The notes beneath the pieces were generated by a model that ran no database searches, was not told the DNA's origin, and saw nothing but the letters and a program-made list of their open reading frames with translations. A DNA stretch of 64,000 nucleotides from Rhizoclosmatium globosum (lineage: Eukaryota; Chytridiomycota; Chytridiomycetes; Chytridiales; Chytriomycetaceae): contig MCGO01000018.1 of assembly GCA_002104985.1 (NCBI GenBank), positions 496,001 through 560,000 of the forward strand, read 5' to 3'. The translations under genes were made by a program, and so were the position numbers. Numbering within the stretch: the stretch's first letter is position 1; each line of letters begins with the position of its first letter. This document shows, one piece after another, positions 1 to 11,554 of this stretch.

Positions 1-56
1 TTCCTTCTATTATTCTTAAAGTATCGGAGAATTTGAAAGATTGGATTTTATTTCAT

Positions 57-893
57 TTACGCCTCAATCAAACTTCCGCACTCTCCAGACCCTCCTCCCC
101 CAGTTCCAGCGTTCCTGCCATCCTTCGTAATTTGTTCTTTGACTGCTTTTCTCTTTTTGACGTTCCTTTTCTTGGTTCCTCTCTTTCTCTTTCTTCCAGG
201 CTTTCCTGCCTTCGCCACATATCCTGAAGCATCCTCTCCCAATTCCAGAAGTGTAATAGCAGCGTTAGCAGCAAATAGTGCAGGCTCCAGTCTTTGAGGC
301 CCTTTCTGCTCTGTAACGTCTTCTTCAATTTTGCCGACTTCCAATAAGTCGATGGCGCCAAGGATATCGCGAGGCCTTTGGCGCGACGGACCTGCTGGAA
401 GTGGGAGAATCAAAGGAATCATTGATTCTGGGTTTGTTTTGGTTGTGAGGATAGCATGATGGAATAGCTGGACCTGGACCCAAAATCCAGCAATACTCCA
501 ATGTCCACCCACAACAGAAAGAATGTTTTCTGAAGCGACAGCAGCTTCCGGGCCAGTTCTGAGGTCAAGCCGGATTCGGTTGTTGCTGACGCGAAGAAAA
601 TTCAATTTGAATATAATGTCGACTGGAACTCACGTTGGGGAAGTCCTGACGCAACCAACTGCCGCCAAGATTTCCTCGGGTACATGAGCCACGAGCAGCT
701 CAATGAGTGTGCTGACATAAGTGTCTGGGTGGTTTTGGCGTAATCGGCGGTCATGGCGAAGGACAATCGATACTTGCGGTGTCTGATACATCTCGCGCCG
801 ACGTATAGCGATACCAGCATCTGTGATTGGGAGGTCGCTAATCGCCATGGTGCGTACGGTAGAAGTAGAGGTAGAACGCTTTGTCAAGTCCAT
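57..893 (-). CDS. Unknown protein with basic, NLS-like C-terminal tail
   Basis: Two exons join cleanly: 893-634 and 585-57, with a 48-bp intron (586-633, GTGAGT...CAG on the minus strand) that preserves frame. The protein is about 250 residues. The N-terminal two thirds look globular; the last 60 residues are very rich in Lys/Arg (GKPGRKRKRG then KKRNVKKRK), which suggests a nuclear or nucleic-acid-binding protein, followed by a Gly-rich end. A second Met at 848 could be the true start. I do not recognise the family and assign no function. Confidence 0.55.
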
Positions 894-1425
894 ACGTATC
901 TGAGAGAGTTTTTACCATCTGAGATGAATTTCGAAATGACTTTTGATGGTCTTCGGTGCTTTTTTCATGGTTTCACGGATGCCAAGATAACAAATTTGTG
1001 TGGGGAAATGATTCCCACTCGCCAACCGATTTCATATGGACTCTGGAGTGAGTCAAATTGTAGCAGCGTGGTTTCACTTTTGAAGCTATAGGCGGTAAGA
1101 ACTTACACCACTGTTATGAGCTGGAAAGGGGAGTGAAGGGAAAATCAGAAAACTTCATTACTCAGCCTTACTATGAATTTTGATTTCAAGAACAAATAAA
1201 GCTTTCATCTAGCAGCAGAACATACGGTATAAGTTTATCATCAGAACAAGTCTTTGCATTTTGAGAAATCAACAAAACGTCCATGTGCAAGGAAAAGATA
1301 TTTTCTTTCGTATTATCCGTAAGCCCCTTAGAATCGTTACTCGTTTTATTTCTTTATTCTTTTTCCAATTAATGTCTGTTACCTTGATGATACAGTAGAA
1401 CTATTTTCCTTTTCTCAAACACAAA
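894..1425. other. Intergenic, divergent promoter region
   Basis: It lies between the minus-strand gene ending its 5' side at 893 and the plus-strand gene starting at 1426. It is AT-rich in its right half. A plus-strand open frame at 753-1091 overlaps the start of the left gene and looks like chance. Nothing else could be supported. Confidence 0.4.
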
Positions 1426-2088
1426 ATGCTTCGAATCACCCCTATCATCCGCAGAACGCTCTTCACTGCCAACAACAAGGGCAACACTGGAGTCTTTGAC
1501 TATTCAAAGGTGCGTGAACTTTTAAGTTGTGGATCCGTCCATGCAAAGATAGACTCAACCCTCCGATCCGTTGTTTCACAGATGTCGAACGATCAACTGT
1601 ACGCCAACCTCGGAAAGCTCAAGGGAACTCTGCCACAAGAAGAGTATGCTGTGCTTGAAGAGCGAGTCCTGGCCCCATACAGACAAAAGAACAGAGTGTT
1701 GGGCTTTGGACTCATGACTTTCTGTGGCTTGGTCTGTGAGTATATTGCGCTTTAGATTCGGGTTGTTGAAAGCGACTTTGGAAGAGGAGTTGTGGGTCTA
1801 AGAGCTCATGTCGATGGAGAAGGTTGATTGGATCGGAGAAGGAGCGGGTGGATTTGTCACTGTTTCACATCAGAGAACGGCTGCCAATAGGAGTGATTTG
1901 AGAAGCAAGCGAACTGAAGGATGGCTCTGCAAGGTAGCGATAGCAGTAATAGGAAGGGACGAAAGCGGATATATGACTCAATCAACATCACTAAAAACCT
2001 ACTAAATCCCTGCAATTCAGTTGGATATGCTGCATACCGTACCAAAACAGAAGATTTCCGTAATATTGAACCACTCAAGAAGGATTGA
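1426..2088 (+). CDS. Small mitochondrial inner-membrane protein, COA3-like
   Basis: Three exons: 1426-1509, 1582-1735 and 2021-2088. The 72-bp first intron (GTGCGT...CACAG) is in frame; the 285-bp second has a TACTAAAT branch site about 15 nt before its CAG acceptor. The product is about 101 residues. It has an Arg/Ser/Thr N-terminus suited to mitochondrial import, a helical segment with PQEEYAVLEERV, a basic KN-R pair and then one membrane span (GFGLMTFCGLVFGYAAY) with a short charged tail. Length, the R-x-x-N before a Gly-rich span and a Y-x-x-Y end resemble COA3/CCDC56, an assembly factor for cytochrome c oxidase. The gene model is firm; the family call is tentative. Confidence 0.55.
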
Positions 2089-2549
2089 TTTTGTGGCATA
2101 TTGCATTTTTGATTCCAAGCTGGAATAAAACTCCCTCTGGGATCTATTTAGTCACAATTGAGTGTTGCTTTGCGATTCTGATATGTATTTCGTACGAAGG
2201 CCGAGTATTGCTCAATAGTTTGTTCTTGATGCATGGGGGGAAATGAATGCGGTGGTAGATTAATGACCGCGTCGTCAAAGTACTTGTTGAACTGATTGAG
2301 GCGTGGGAGAAGAGTGTTCCAAGTGTTTTCGGTGTTGGATGTGCGGAGGGGTTTTGAATTCTATGTAACCAAAAGGGATTTGGTGGGGAAAGTCTTTTAC
2401 GTACCAAAGCTGAAACAATAAGTTTATTCGGTGCTTCCTAACTAGCCATCTCCGTTTCCACTAGCACGTTTGGTGAATTTAGCACATTTTTGGTGAATCC
2501 ACTCAGCAACAACCTCAACAACAACCAGGAACAGATCCAAAGCCCTAAA

Positions 2550-2960
2550 ACTTATACGACCTCCAAAACATGTGGGGCACAAATACACTCGCCCAAGAAC
2601 GCCTCAAGATTGAAACGTATCTCTGTATGCCTGAATACCAAGGCTCCCGTTCCTAAGTAATTAACCGTATCCAAGCCCTCACACGAAGCGCAGGAACTCG
2701 CTTCCTTCCAATGGGACGAGTCGGCGTCAGGAATTACTGGAAACGCCCTCTTCTCACAGTACCTCGGCAGTTGTCGGGTTCTTTACAGCACAACGGTCCA
2801 TAAACGACAAACAGTCTTCAGCCCCATTGAGACGGCCGCTGATGAGCTTTGAAACTGAATTTGGAATCGTTTCAAGGGAATAACCATGGAGATGGCAGCC
2901 GAAATCGGGGGTATAAATCGGACTCTTTGATTTTTTGGAAAAGTTTATCTGTTTTTTGAA
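2550..2960 (+). pseudogene. Frame-broken coding remnant, possibly TMEM209/cytochrome b561-N-like
   Basis: From an ATG at about 2570 the translation reads as coding (ERLKIETYL.MPEYQGSR, then after a TAA, INRIQALTRSAGTRF), and a second frame continues with FQWDESASG and GNALFSQYLG before stopping near 2850. The order (YL..P, then INRI.AL.R, then WD) recalls the conserved core of TMEM209-type nuclear-envelope proteins. It has no start context, has at least two frame breaks and is much shorter than that family. It could equally be a decayed fragment of an unrelated gene. The rest of 2089-3205 shows no gene. Confidence 0.2.
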
Positions 2961-3184
2961 GACTCACTTCGTGATTAGGTACGACATCACCCACACCACC
3001 CACATCCCTACCACAGCCTCACACCGAGCACACATCGAGCCACCTTCATCAGTACAACCAGCTGGTTACTCTCTAGTTCTAGCTGTTTACGGATGGATGC
3101 GATGGCTGTAGCGAGAGTGATGGACGGATGGATGCCCTTCCTCAACCCCCAACCTTCAAAGTACATCGAAGTACACGTAACTAA

Positions 3185-3667
<483 letters not shown>

Positions 3668-4318
3668 GCGCCTTGTCAAACGGATGTTTAGTTCATTTTC
3701 ACCTCTTCTGCTAAAGGGGGGTTTTCATTCTTGAGTTGATGTTGTTCGAAAGAGTAATAAATGCTCACGAGTTTTCTCCTTGTATTCTTCTATTTCAGAA
3801 CATCCCAAAACCAGGCTTTGACTTACCGCGCAAAAATCCTTGCACGTAAATGCCATCATTCCGACCAAGAGTCCAACATGTTCATCGCCAAGGTCAACGT
3901 CATTGTGAGAGAATTCAATCTGCGCTTTCGTTCGCACTTCAATGTGAGACTTATATATAATAATGAGTCCGCAGACAATATTTTGAATCCGATCGCATCG
4001 TCGCTGGCATCGTCGGAGAAACGTTGAAGAAGACCCTGACTTTTTATTTTCTCAAACAAGAGACCATTCAAATAATTACTGAAGAATCTTTATTCTCAAC
4101 AACCCACAGACTTGAGCATAATCTGCACTTCCATTTTAAGGGAATCCCTTGCCATATTTTATAGAATATCATATTTAACAACAAGGTAATTCTCTCTTAT
4201 TTCTCAACGGTAATCTGAGACAAAGAAAAGAACAGACAAACATGTCTCCCACCAAGCACCTCCAAAAATCAAAAAAAATTCTTATTCCTTTGTCTCTGCA
4301 ATAGAAACACGAAATCAT
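3668..4318. other. Intergenic; weak minus-strand coding signal
   Basis: After the S27a poly(A) region, the minus strand between about 4071 and 3725 could encode a short spliced peptide (an exon with GDEHVGLLVGMMAFTCKDF followed by a GTAAGT donor). No start, length or family supports it, so it is noted only. The remainder is AT-rich and likely holds the promoter of the next gene. Confidence 0.3.
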
Positions 4319-5518
4319 ATGGCCGATAAGAAAGCAGCAGCAGCTCTTGACGACGAAGATGAGCAAGAAATCGACCCAAAAGATGTTCAGGGTCTTTACC
4401 AGGCGCTTCACGCTGAGGCTGATAAACTCGCCGCGTCAGGTACTCGTTTCTCGCTTTCTCTCCCTTATCCAGTTTTGTTAACTGTCACGACATGAACCAC
4501 ACAGGGCAGTTTGCAGAAGCTATTGACAAGTACACCAAAGCCCTCCGTTTCCACCCAGACCAACTCGATTGTCTTGTGAACCGTGCGCGTTGTTACATGA
4601 TGCAAGGTCAGCTTCGATTCTGTGGGGGGAAAAACCCCTGCTCTACCTCCTAAATGTCCACCCCTTAAAGAACTAATCTATTACAAAAAGGCGATACTAC
4701 AAACTCCCTTGAAGACGTAAACAAAGTCCTTACACTCTCTCCATCCTTCATCCGCGCCATCTACCAAAAAGCCGAAACCTGTACGCGCGTGGAGACTTTG
4801 AAGACGCGTTGGTGTTGTTTCATCGTGGTGCACGCGCGAGACCGGAGTTGGTTGGGTTCGAGATGGGGATACATAATCGATTGAAGCGATTCGAAGTGCG
4901 GTTGTGTTGCTTGATACTGAGAAGGTGAAGCGGCAGTTGAGGCGGGCGAGGGAGGCGAAGAGTATGGCTGAAATTCGGGGGGGTGGTGGTGGTGGTGGAG
5001 AGGGGAAGATGCCTGGGTCGAAGGGAGGGGTGATTCGAAAGTCGGCGATGGTGCTTGCGTCGCCGACGGAGTTGAGGGTGAAGGAATTGATAAGGGGGCA
5101 CAAGCTTTGCAGATGGAGAGGAATTTGATTGAGGAATTGCAGGATGACAAATTGTTTTTGTTGTCGTTGTTGAGTGACACGAGGTTGTGTCAGAGTTGCG
5201 GTGGGATATTGAGACGCTTGTGAATGAGGGGTTGGATTATATTGAGACGCGGGTGAGTTTTGGAGGCAGGGTAACCCTAATGCGGCACCGATTGCGACTG
5301 TTAAGGCGGCTGTGGTGGGTAGTCGGTTGAATTTGGCACATGAGGAGCTAGTTGCCTTAAAGGGGAAAATAAGCTGAAGCCTTTAGGAGTGAGAAGAAAA
5401 AGGTGATGAAGACTGGAGGTAGTAGTGGTGTGCCAAGTGGATTAGGAACTGGAGAAGCAGCTGGAGTCAAGCAAGTTCATGGTAATACGCTTCAAGTTCC
5501 TCGGCATTCTGTCAAGTA
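4319..5518 (+). pseudogene. Outer dynein arm docking complex subunit 4 (ODAD4/TTC25) homologue, frame-broken
   Basis: Exon 1 starts at ATG 4319 (acidic N-terminus, then DVQGLYQALHAEADKLAASG). Introns at 4440-4504 and 4607-4690 join the first TPRs (GQFAEAIDKYTKALRFHP; NSLEDVNKVLTLSPSF). The next segment, spread over several frames, contains KAETLYARGDFEDALVLFHRG, very close to the TTC25 signature, then a Gly-rich linker and a segment ending NEGLDYIETRVSFW/RQGNP. TTC25 bridges outer dynein arms to axonemal doublets, so the gene implies a flagellated zoospore. At least five 1-nt breaks (near 4780, 4880, 5090, 5190 and 5260) interrupt it. The C-terminal TPRs of the animal protein are absent. It is either decayed or affected by sequencing indels. 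Confidence 0.7.
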
Positions 5519-5708
5519 ATGGCTGTTCTCTTTTCCTTCAATTATTGTTTCGTTCATTGTAGTGTCACTTTTGTGAAGTAAAGACAGTAATGTAAACACT
5601 TGCCCGCTCTTTCGTTACTGACTGAGTTAACAAGAATAGGAAGGATAGGGTGGATACAACTTGTAATGGAGGTGAGGCATCTCCATTTTAATTCTCTACC
5701 CAAGAAGG

Positions 5709-8700
5709 ATGGCCACAATACCAATAAGGGCCGACACGCCCGCCCCGGCCCCTGCACCGGCACCGGCACCGGGATCCGTTGTTGATCAACTGGCAAGTGA
5801 AGCAGGTGGCGAAGTAGCTGAGGGAGGATCGATGGGTGGGTGCCTTTGGATTTGCTCGTGGGATCCTATTAAACTAGTTGATATTTATCTACTTGAACAG
5901 AGACAGAGCTCGCCCTCCGCCTTCACTCGACCCGCGCTGCTCTGGCCGTGCTTCAAACAAGCGAACTTCACTCGGTTGAGTGGGAACTAGTTGATTCGCT
6001 GCGGGAGGCTCTCGTTGATTGGGGACTATCACAGCGACACATTGAAGAGCACCCGTACGTGTCTGTCTGTTCTCCTTGATGTCTTCTTTTACTACTCTAC
6101 TCTTTTCTACTCTTCTCTTCTTCTCTCCAACTCTCCAAACAACTCTCTCAAACAACACCTAAAAAACTACTCCAAAAACAGGCTCCGAACCGACGCGCTT
6201 CTCCTCTTTGACCTTCTCTCGTCCTTTTTAAAGACGCCGCCAACATCGCCGCAATCGACCGCCGCCGCCGATGTCGTCGCTCTCGTTCGCATTGGCGAGC
6301 AACTGGTCGCCGCCCTTTCTTCGCCCGCACCGCCCTCGTTCAAAATGCGTGTCGATGCCCTGTTCGACCAGAACGACATTCCCGCGCTTCACGTCATCCT
6401 CGGAAATGCCTCAGACGACGAAATGCGCGAACTCGAACTCCAAAAATCAATCGAAAGCGCTTTGAACAACGAATCATTGCTCGTCAAACTATTGCCATTC
6501 GCTTCAAATCAGCAAATCAAAGATGCTACTGCGAAGGCAGCGGCTTCAAACTATCCTCTGGCTCTTCGAATCCTACTCGACATCTCGAACGATAAGGCTC
6601 CCCTTGAATACAAAACTAGAATATCCTTGGTCCAGTCTGCTGTCAGAAACGCCCATGTTCAGACGGCTCGCATCTTGATTGACCTATCGCCATATGGCCT
6701 TCTTCATGATGCAGTTGGCCTTGAACACATTGTCTACGTTTGCTACAACAACTCTTTCGCTGAAGGCGCTCATACCCTCGAATGGCTGCTTTCAAAGTCG
6801 CTGTCGAAAATTGCTGGTGACAAATCGGCTGCCATCACTCCCTCAGAGACGAATACGAAATTTGGAACAGTGCAAATATTTGTTTTGGACTCCCACGACT
6901 CCGTCCGAGCGTCTATCTCGCAAAGATGCTCTAGGTCTTGCCCTTGCTCGAGCTGCCATGAAGGGTAACATGCGTTGCATCAAAGTCTTGCTTGAAACTC
7001 CAGGTGTCGACCCAAAATGGCGTCGAAGTGTCTGCGTTCGTCTTGCCCGATCAGTATCAAAGCGAGATGACGTTGTCGAAATTCTGCAAGGAGCCATCAC
7101 GAACACGAACCGTGGTAAATGGTTCAAAACTTACGGGAGTCCGCTGTCACATCAGTTCAAACCTTTCGCACAAATACACTTAATGCAATCAGTCGAAGGT
7201 CGCCTGGCTTGCATCTTCCACTTCTCCGCCTCCCTGCCCCTCCCGCGAGTGCCATGCGCTCTACTCCTGCCTCACCACGGCTTTCTGCCACTTCTCGATC
7301 ACCTCATACCCAACAACAACCGCCCCGCGCAGAACCTCCTACTTCACCAAAATTATCAATTGTTGTTACACCGACACCGTCAAAATCAACTGTCATTGCG
7401 TCTCCCATGAGAAGCTCTCCTGAATCACAAGACGCAAATTCAGTAATTGGCGCTGTCACATCTCGGGATAGTGCCACCAAAGCACAGAACCCTGTCATTC
7501 TTCCATCTCCTACAAAATCTCCCTCTCCGTCAAAACGGCCGACAGTCGCAGCCCCCTTACCTGATTCACTTCGAACATCCGTCCCAACTCCACCACCAAC
7601 CATTCCTGAAGACCATACCCCACTTCCACCTCAGACCCCAACTCGTCCTTCAGTGTCTCCTCACCCTTACTATGAAAAACCTATCCTGCCACAACACCAA
7701 CGCACATCATTGATGACGACTCAATCATCTGCCCACTCCACTTTCTCCACACACCGACGAATGTCGGACTCTATGATATCCACTGCCCCAACACCCGACT
7801 TATTACGCTTCCAGTCCGGCACTCCAGACAGCATGCGACCCATCCCAGTCCCTCAAAAATCCAAAAAGTATTCTGTAGCTGCAATCAACATTCCACCTCC
7901 ACGACTTCCTGGCGCCCCCGCAACACTCGTAAGTTCCCTTTCTCACCAAAAACATCCCAAAAAACAATCTAAACCCTTTTACAACAAAGCTGTCGCTCCC
8001 AGACACATGTCTCCACCTAATCCTCCACAACCTCCCCTCCCCACAAGACCTCAAAAACCTCACATCAACATGCACACGCCTCGCCCAGATCTGCACAGCC
8101 CCAGCCTTTATGGCCTCGTACCTCGTATACACCCTCGGCGCCCCACACGCAATGGTCACCGTCGTCAAAGGCGGAAACGTGGAGCCAGCAGACCGCGCAG
8201 GACTCATCAACGCTGTCTGGGACGTGACGAAGCAACGCGTCGATTACCTTGTTCGAGGGCTCGTCCTACTCCAGGAATGGGATATTCTTGAGTTGCTTGT
8301 GAAAGCGGGACGGATTGATGCGCCGATTGTGTTGAAGTATGTGGATGGGCGGGTTGGATGTGATGGTGCGAGGAGGGTTGTTTCTATATGTGGGGGTGCT
8401 GTTGGTGGGGGTGCGTTTTTGGAGGCGTGTAAGAGGGTTGGTGGGGGGTGTGATGAGGATGGGGTTTTTGCTGTGTTTGTGGATGCGCTTGTTGGTGGTG
8501 GGGTGCGGCCTAGTGTGAGAGTTTTGGAGACGCTGTATATGGTTGTGGCGAGAGAGGGGAGGGGGAAGTGTATGAAAGTTCTTGTGGAGGATTCGAGGAC
8601 ATGGGGACATGATGAGGAAGGCGTGAAGCGGTGTATTGTTCCTGCGGTGTTGGAGGCTGTGAAACGGGGCTGGGTTTCTGTTTTGAAGGCTGTTGTGGAA

Positions 8701-9369
8701 GAGGGACGGGTTTGGTTGAGTGTTGTGAAGGAAGTTGGTGGTGATGTGTTGTTGGACACAGCTGCGCGGTATTCGTTTGACTTAAGTGATACCAGTGCTG
8801 AGAACTTGAGGAGGGCGAGTGAACAGCCTGTTGTCCAGATCGATGGCGACGGTGTGATACCGCACTCTGCTGCTATGGTTGAACTCATGCTTGCCGGTGT
8901 TGCTGGTGGGAACTCTGCACGATTCACAGCCTTCGAAACAACACACATCAAACAAGGCGTTGATTCCCACTCGTTCCTCCTCTCTGCGAAACCAAACGAC
9001 CGCGACTCACCTTTCCACCACATCAAAGACAAAGTTCTCCTGCAAGCTGTATGGCTCGGCCATGAAGCCGTTATGGACGCTGTTGTGACTGTCACGCAGC
9101 CGGACTTGACAGCCTCTACTCTTGGGCAGCAGTTGTTGCTTGCCGCGTGTGTGCGGGGACATACCAAGATTGTCGCGAGTCTGATTAGTGGTGGTGTGGA
9201 CTTTGAAGGACCCGATGGGGAGGTTTGTTTTGCGGTTGCTGAGGACCGTGGACATGCGGATACTGTAAAGTATTTGAAGATGATGCGGGATATCAGGGTG
9301 AAAGTTGCTAAAGAGGCGGAAAAGAAAGCGCAGGAGCGGGCTAAAGTTAGGAGGCCGACTATTATATAG
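5709..9369 (+). CDS. Large ankyrin-type repeat protein with Pro/Ser-rich middle
   Basis: Exon 1 (5709-5835) encodes a Pro-Ala run. Introns 5836-5900 (65 bp) and 6055-6181 join in frame to an exon from 6182. The N-terminal half (to about 7110) and C-terminal half (from about 8110) are built of helical-hairpin repeats of ankyrin type (for example AARAAMKGNMRCIKVLLETPG and QLLLAACVRGHTKIVASLI). They flank roughly 300 residues of Pro/Ser/Thr-rich, presumably disordered linker. A further intron starts with GTAAGT near 7930 and ends near 7992, with perhaps another just before 8110. A 1-nt frame break lies at about 6850-6910, where three frames are needed to keep the repeats going. The role is unknown; such proteins are usually scaffolds. 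Confidence 0.65.
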
Positions 9370-9584
9370 TGAAGATCTGATGTGTGCTTTTTGGGTTGTT
9401 GTTGTTTCTTGTGAGTAAGTCGTTTTTCGTTTTCGTTGTTGCCTTTTTTCCTTGCTTGCCCTGCATTGTTTTTGTTTAGAACTTAGGGAAATAGATTGTG
9501 GTTACTTGCTATAGTCACGTGATTTGTGTTAGTCTGAATTGGCGATTTTGAATTGTCACAGAATACCACCAGCCCAAACACCAA

Positions 9585-11251
9585 ATGAGAGGAGCCATTC
9601 TAGCTATCTTAGTTACTTATGTGCGCGCGACGGTCACTTGGTTGACGTTAAGCGGAGCCTATTATACTGGGGGATCAGCAAACGTTGCTGTCTATGCTGG
9701 CATATCTTTGACCGACTGCGAAAACTACTGTCAAGCAGCCTTTACAGGCAGCTCAGTCTGCGTAGCTATCAACTACAACTCAGGAACCCAGGCTTGTAAC
9801 TTGAAGACCCAAGGAAGTATTGATCAAGGAACAACCGTCACTTTTAATACTCAATGGAACATGTATGTTCCAGCTGGTGTACAAGTTTATTTATATGGAA
9901 TTGCACCACTGAATAACGTGCTTGGGCTATATACATTTTCGTCTATTCAAAACTGTGGGAAAAGTTGCTTTGAAGCTTCACAATGTCTTGCTGCACTTTA
10001 CTCAACAACTTACAATGTTTGCGTGGGCAAATCTTCACTGAGTACGCTGAATAGTTACGATGGATATTTGGTGATGAAAGGGCCTTACCAGACGACGACT
10101 ACCTCGACGACTTCTGTTACCTCAACTACCTCAACTTCTTCGACGTCCACAACTTCCACTTCAATGACTTCCACCACCTCATCCACCACCTCGTCTACTT
10201 CGAAAACGTCAACAACTTCAACCCTTACCTCCTCTACTTCCACTACTTCCACCACTTCCACTTCTTCCACTTCTTCCACCACTTCCACCACTTCCACTTC
10301 TTCCACCACTTCCACTTCTTCCACCACTTCCACTTCTTCCACTTCTTCCACTTCTTCCACTTCTTCCACTTCTTCCACTTCATCAACCTCCTCGTGGGAA
10401 ACAACTATTCAATACCATCCAGAATGTGATATCCTTGTTAAGAGCTTTTCCGCAGTGTCGTATCCATTCAATTGCTCCAACATTGATCCCAATGGAAGGT
10501 ATATTATAACAGGCTTGAAGAATCAAAGACGCGATGAAAAGCGTGATGAGTATGTTTTAGCTCTTGGTTTTATTTTGCGTTTTTGATGGCTGAGACTTCT
10601 TTTACCAGTGCTAAATACGTGTTGTTTACCAACTTTCGTGTTCAAGAAGTTGTTTTTCCGAGGCTTGGACTTTCTCAAACAATCCCAACACAAATTTCAG
10701 CCTTTGGAGTCCTTCAAGTTCTGTACGGTCGCTTCTAATTTTTACTTATTTCTCATTATTCTGTCCATGCATTAGTGACCTCTCTGGAAATCAACTTACT
10801 GGTAGCATTCCATCTGTTATTGGGCTTCTGACAGCGTTACAGACGATGTGAGTTTTGACTTTAAAATCACAGAAATAACTTGATATCCATTTAACCCAAT
10901 ACCTCATTATGCAGAAACCTGTCCTCGAATCAATTGACAGGAGGTATTCCAGCTCAGTTGGGCCAATTGACAAACATTAAGTCGATGTAAGATTACGTTT
11001 TTCTCTTGCAACAAAATTAAGCGAATCGTTGGAACAGCTCTCTTTCCGATAACCAACTCACAGGCGTCATTCCATCTGCTCTCATAGCAGCCGTCACAGC
11101 AAAAGGTGGTTCGCTTAACCTTGGAACAAACTGTCTCTCTGGGGCACAAAATCAACGAGCTGTTTGCAACAGAAAGCCACTCAACTGTCGTGCTATTTCA
11201 TTGGATACCGGGTACTTGGACTCTCGTTGGACGCCCTTGTGGAATGCGTAG
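9585..11251 (+). CDS. Secreted Cys-rich domain / mucin-like / leucine-rich repeat protein
   Basis: It has a signal peptide (MRGAILAILVTYVRATVTW), two Cys-containing modules of WSC/PAN-apple character (YTGGSANVAVYAG...CENYC; NCGKSCFEASQC), about 100 residues of almost pure Ser/Thr, then an extracellular-type LRR domain. Introns 10550-10608, 10723-10775, 10849-10914 and 10987-11037 join precisely, each LRR starting with a DLSGNQLTG-like motif, so one phase-2 intron separates each repeat. The LRRs end in a Cys-capped segment and TAG at 11249-11251. There is no transmembrane anchor. It is probably a cell-wall or secreted adhesion/recognition protein. A paralogue of the N-terminal part begins at 63585. 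Confidence 0.75.
10085..10392 (+). repeat. Low-complexity Ser/Thr minisatellite in coding sequence
   Basis: Near-perfect 9-nt units (ACTTCTTCC and ACCACTTCC variants) encode a long Thr-Ser-Ser/Thr-Ser-Thr tract, a likely O-glycosylated stalk. On the other strand it yields a spurious Glu/Val ORF. Length polymorphism by slippage is expected. Confidence 0.9.
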
Positions 11252-11554
11252 GCGGCCTCCCAAAATGACTTGAACGCGTTTGATAAAGCGGCTGATGCGT
11301 TGGGAGCGGCTCACTTTGGCGTTCGTGAGTACGAATTCCAGACGTTCAGATACTACGCGTCTCAACGTGCTTGGTGTATGGCGAAACACCCGGAGTATGT
11401 TTACTTGGGTTAAAATGGTTCATTTGAGTTTATTTTTTTTCTTCCTATTATTTATACCGACAACGTAGAATATATCAATAAAATAAAAATTGTAAACAGA
11501 GGGCAGTGTGGCAAACAAAAAAACACAAAGTCTGTGAAGCAATGCTTATCATCA
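11252..11554. other. Convergent intergenic region
   Basis: It lies between the stop codons of the LRR gene and the minus-strand MYND gene. It is AT-rich, with AATAAA-like signals for both directions around 11475-11485. No gene is supported. Confidence 0.5.

Noticed and set aside
2144..2407. Minus-strand 87-codon ORF
   Set aside because: No homology-like features, no neighbouring exon and composition typical of chance.
8244..9167. 307-codon minus-strand ORF
   Set aside because: Shadow of the ankyrin-type protein; low-complexity Thr/Ser/Pro composition without domain.
10085..10378. Glu/Val-rich minus-strand protein
   Set aside because: It is the antisense of the Ser/Thr minisatellite in a well-supported secreted protein.
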